Origin: Owenia fusiformis | Taxonomy: Eukaryota > Annelida > Polychaeta > Sabellida > Oweniidae | Reading direction: 5' to 3' | NCBI GenBank assembly: GCA_903813345.2 | Contig: CAIIXF020000006.1 | Span: 30,920,024-30,984,023, forward strand | DNA: 64,000 nt | Shown here: in pieces, positions 63,236-64,000 of the stretch | How positions within the stretch are numbered: position 1 is the stretch's first letter | How the letters are laid out: every line of letters begins with the position of its first letter | Made by a program: the position numbers and the translations under genes | Notes under the pieces: model-generated | Seen by the model: the letters and a program-made list of their open reading frames with translations, nothing else | What the model was told of the DNA's origin: nothing | Databases searched by the model: none

Positions 63236-64000
63236 CTGCAACAAAAACATTTTTTTCAAGTGATTTCTTTTAAAGGAGTAGTATGTCCAAATATTTTTTC
63301 TATTCATATTGCTTGTATGTTTGATCTTAAACTAGTTTTTGATTCAGTTTTTAAAATGATATAAAGAAACCTATGGGGCTGGCATTTTAAAATGGCCGCT
63401 ATAATACATCATTACTTCAAATATTCAGAACTGACTAATTGCCATGATATTCTCACTTATTTGAAATGATATTTTATGATTTTATTAAAATTAAACAAAC
63501 TAAACCATTAAGATGTGTTACTCAATATTTGACAATTCAGTCAAGGATGGAGCTATGATTAGAACCTTACCATTAGGCAAAATTTGATTTTGACAATAAA
63601 ATTGTCTTAACAGTTCATTGTGTTTCCATGTTGTCATTAATATTTTAAACTTTAAGTATTTTATGAAATAATTTGACATGTGAGTGTGTAGAAATCCTGA
63701 CAAGCAAATCTTGCCAGTAAATCAAATTATGAAAAAACATTTCATTTGAAGGGAATGTTCAAAAGAAATTAACAGACCATTTTGCTTTTGCATATTAATT
63801 GGAAATTCTTTTGAATTTTCATTCATTTTGGGGGCAACTTGAATGCAAGTTAGTTAATTATGTGTTTGGTACAGTTGAGTTCTCAAAATAAGCTTTGGCA
63901 GAGTTGTCAACTCATAGCCCTCCCTTTGAAAAGTCTCAATCACTGACTTAATTATACTCTGAAAGTAGATATTATTAAGATGAATACCTTCAGTTACGAG
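63236..64000. other. MINDY intron, no further exon seen
   Basis: This is upstream (minus strand) of the exon ending at 63235, whose acceptor requires a preceding phase-1 exon. No such exon with recognisable MINDY sequence occurs before the window ends. Confidence 0.45.

Overview
The window is eukaryotic nuclear DNA. It is AT-rich and intron-rich, with GT-AG splice junctions, animal gene families (YIPF3, MINDY) and dense small transposons, SINEs and tandem arrays. The style of repeats and genes suggests a lophotrochozoan, most likely a bivalve or other mollusc. That assignment is inference. Few of the long open frames in the window are real genes. The genes below were assembled from short exons by matching splice sites, reading phase and family sequence.

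Layout. (1) 994-5473 (+): the last six exons of a YIPF3 homologue. (2) 12429-24050 (-): a small secreted multi-peptide precursor that I do not recognise. It has a TATA/CRE/CCAAT-type promoter, a signal-peptide exon and four related peptide exons, each led by a basic cleavage site. (3) About 25-43 kb: a transposon-rich block. It holds a fold-back Tc1/mariner relic, a broken gene of the 'IDQAHEQNN / FHALTGxDT' family, a 5.6-kb inverted repeat built of ~180-bp units, a tRNA-like unit, and a minisatellite split by a hAT-like insertion. (4) 43721-63235 (-): the 3' half of a MINDY-1/2 type deubiquitinase gene. Its 16.6-kb intron contains two complete genes on the opposite strand, A (47679-51073) and B (56188-61726). 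These are paralogues encoding cysteine-rich, apparently GPI-anchored secreted proteins with the same intron phases.

The most unusual feature recurs across the window. In four genes a tandem array has been built from an exon-intron junction itself. YIPF3 carries six decoy 3' splice sites (62-bp unit) before its third visible exon. MINDY carries about 17 decoy 3' splice sites (59-bp unit) before the exon for its second ubiquitin-binding motif. Genes A and B each carry arrays of decoy 5' splice sites (34-bp and 107-bp units), both at the fifth intron. In the copies I read, use of a decoy, or read-through into the array, leads quickly to an in-frame stop or a frameshift. The other main candidate for something new is the multi-peptide precursor, whose last sense codon is followed by a stop codon split by an intron.
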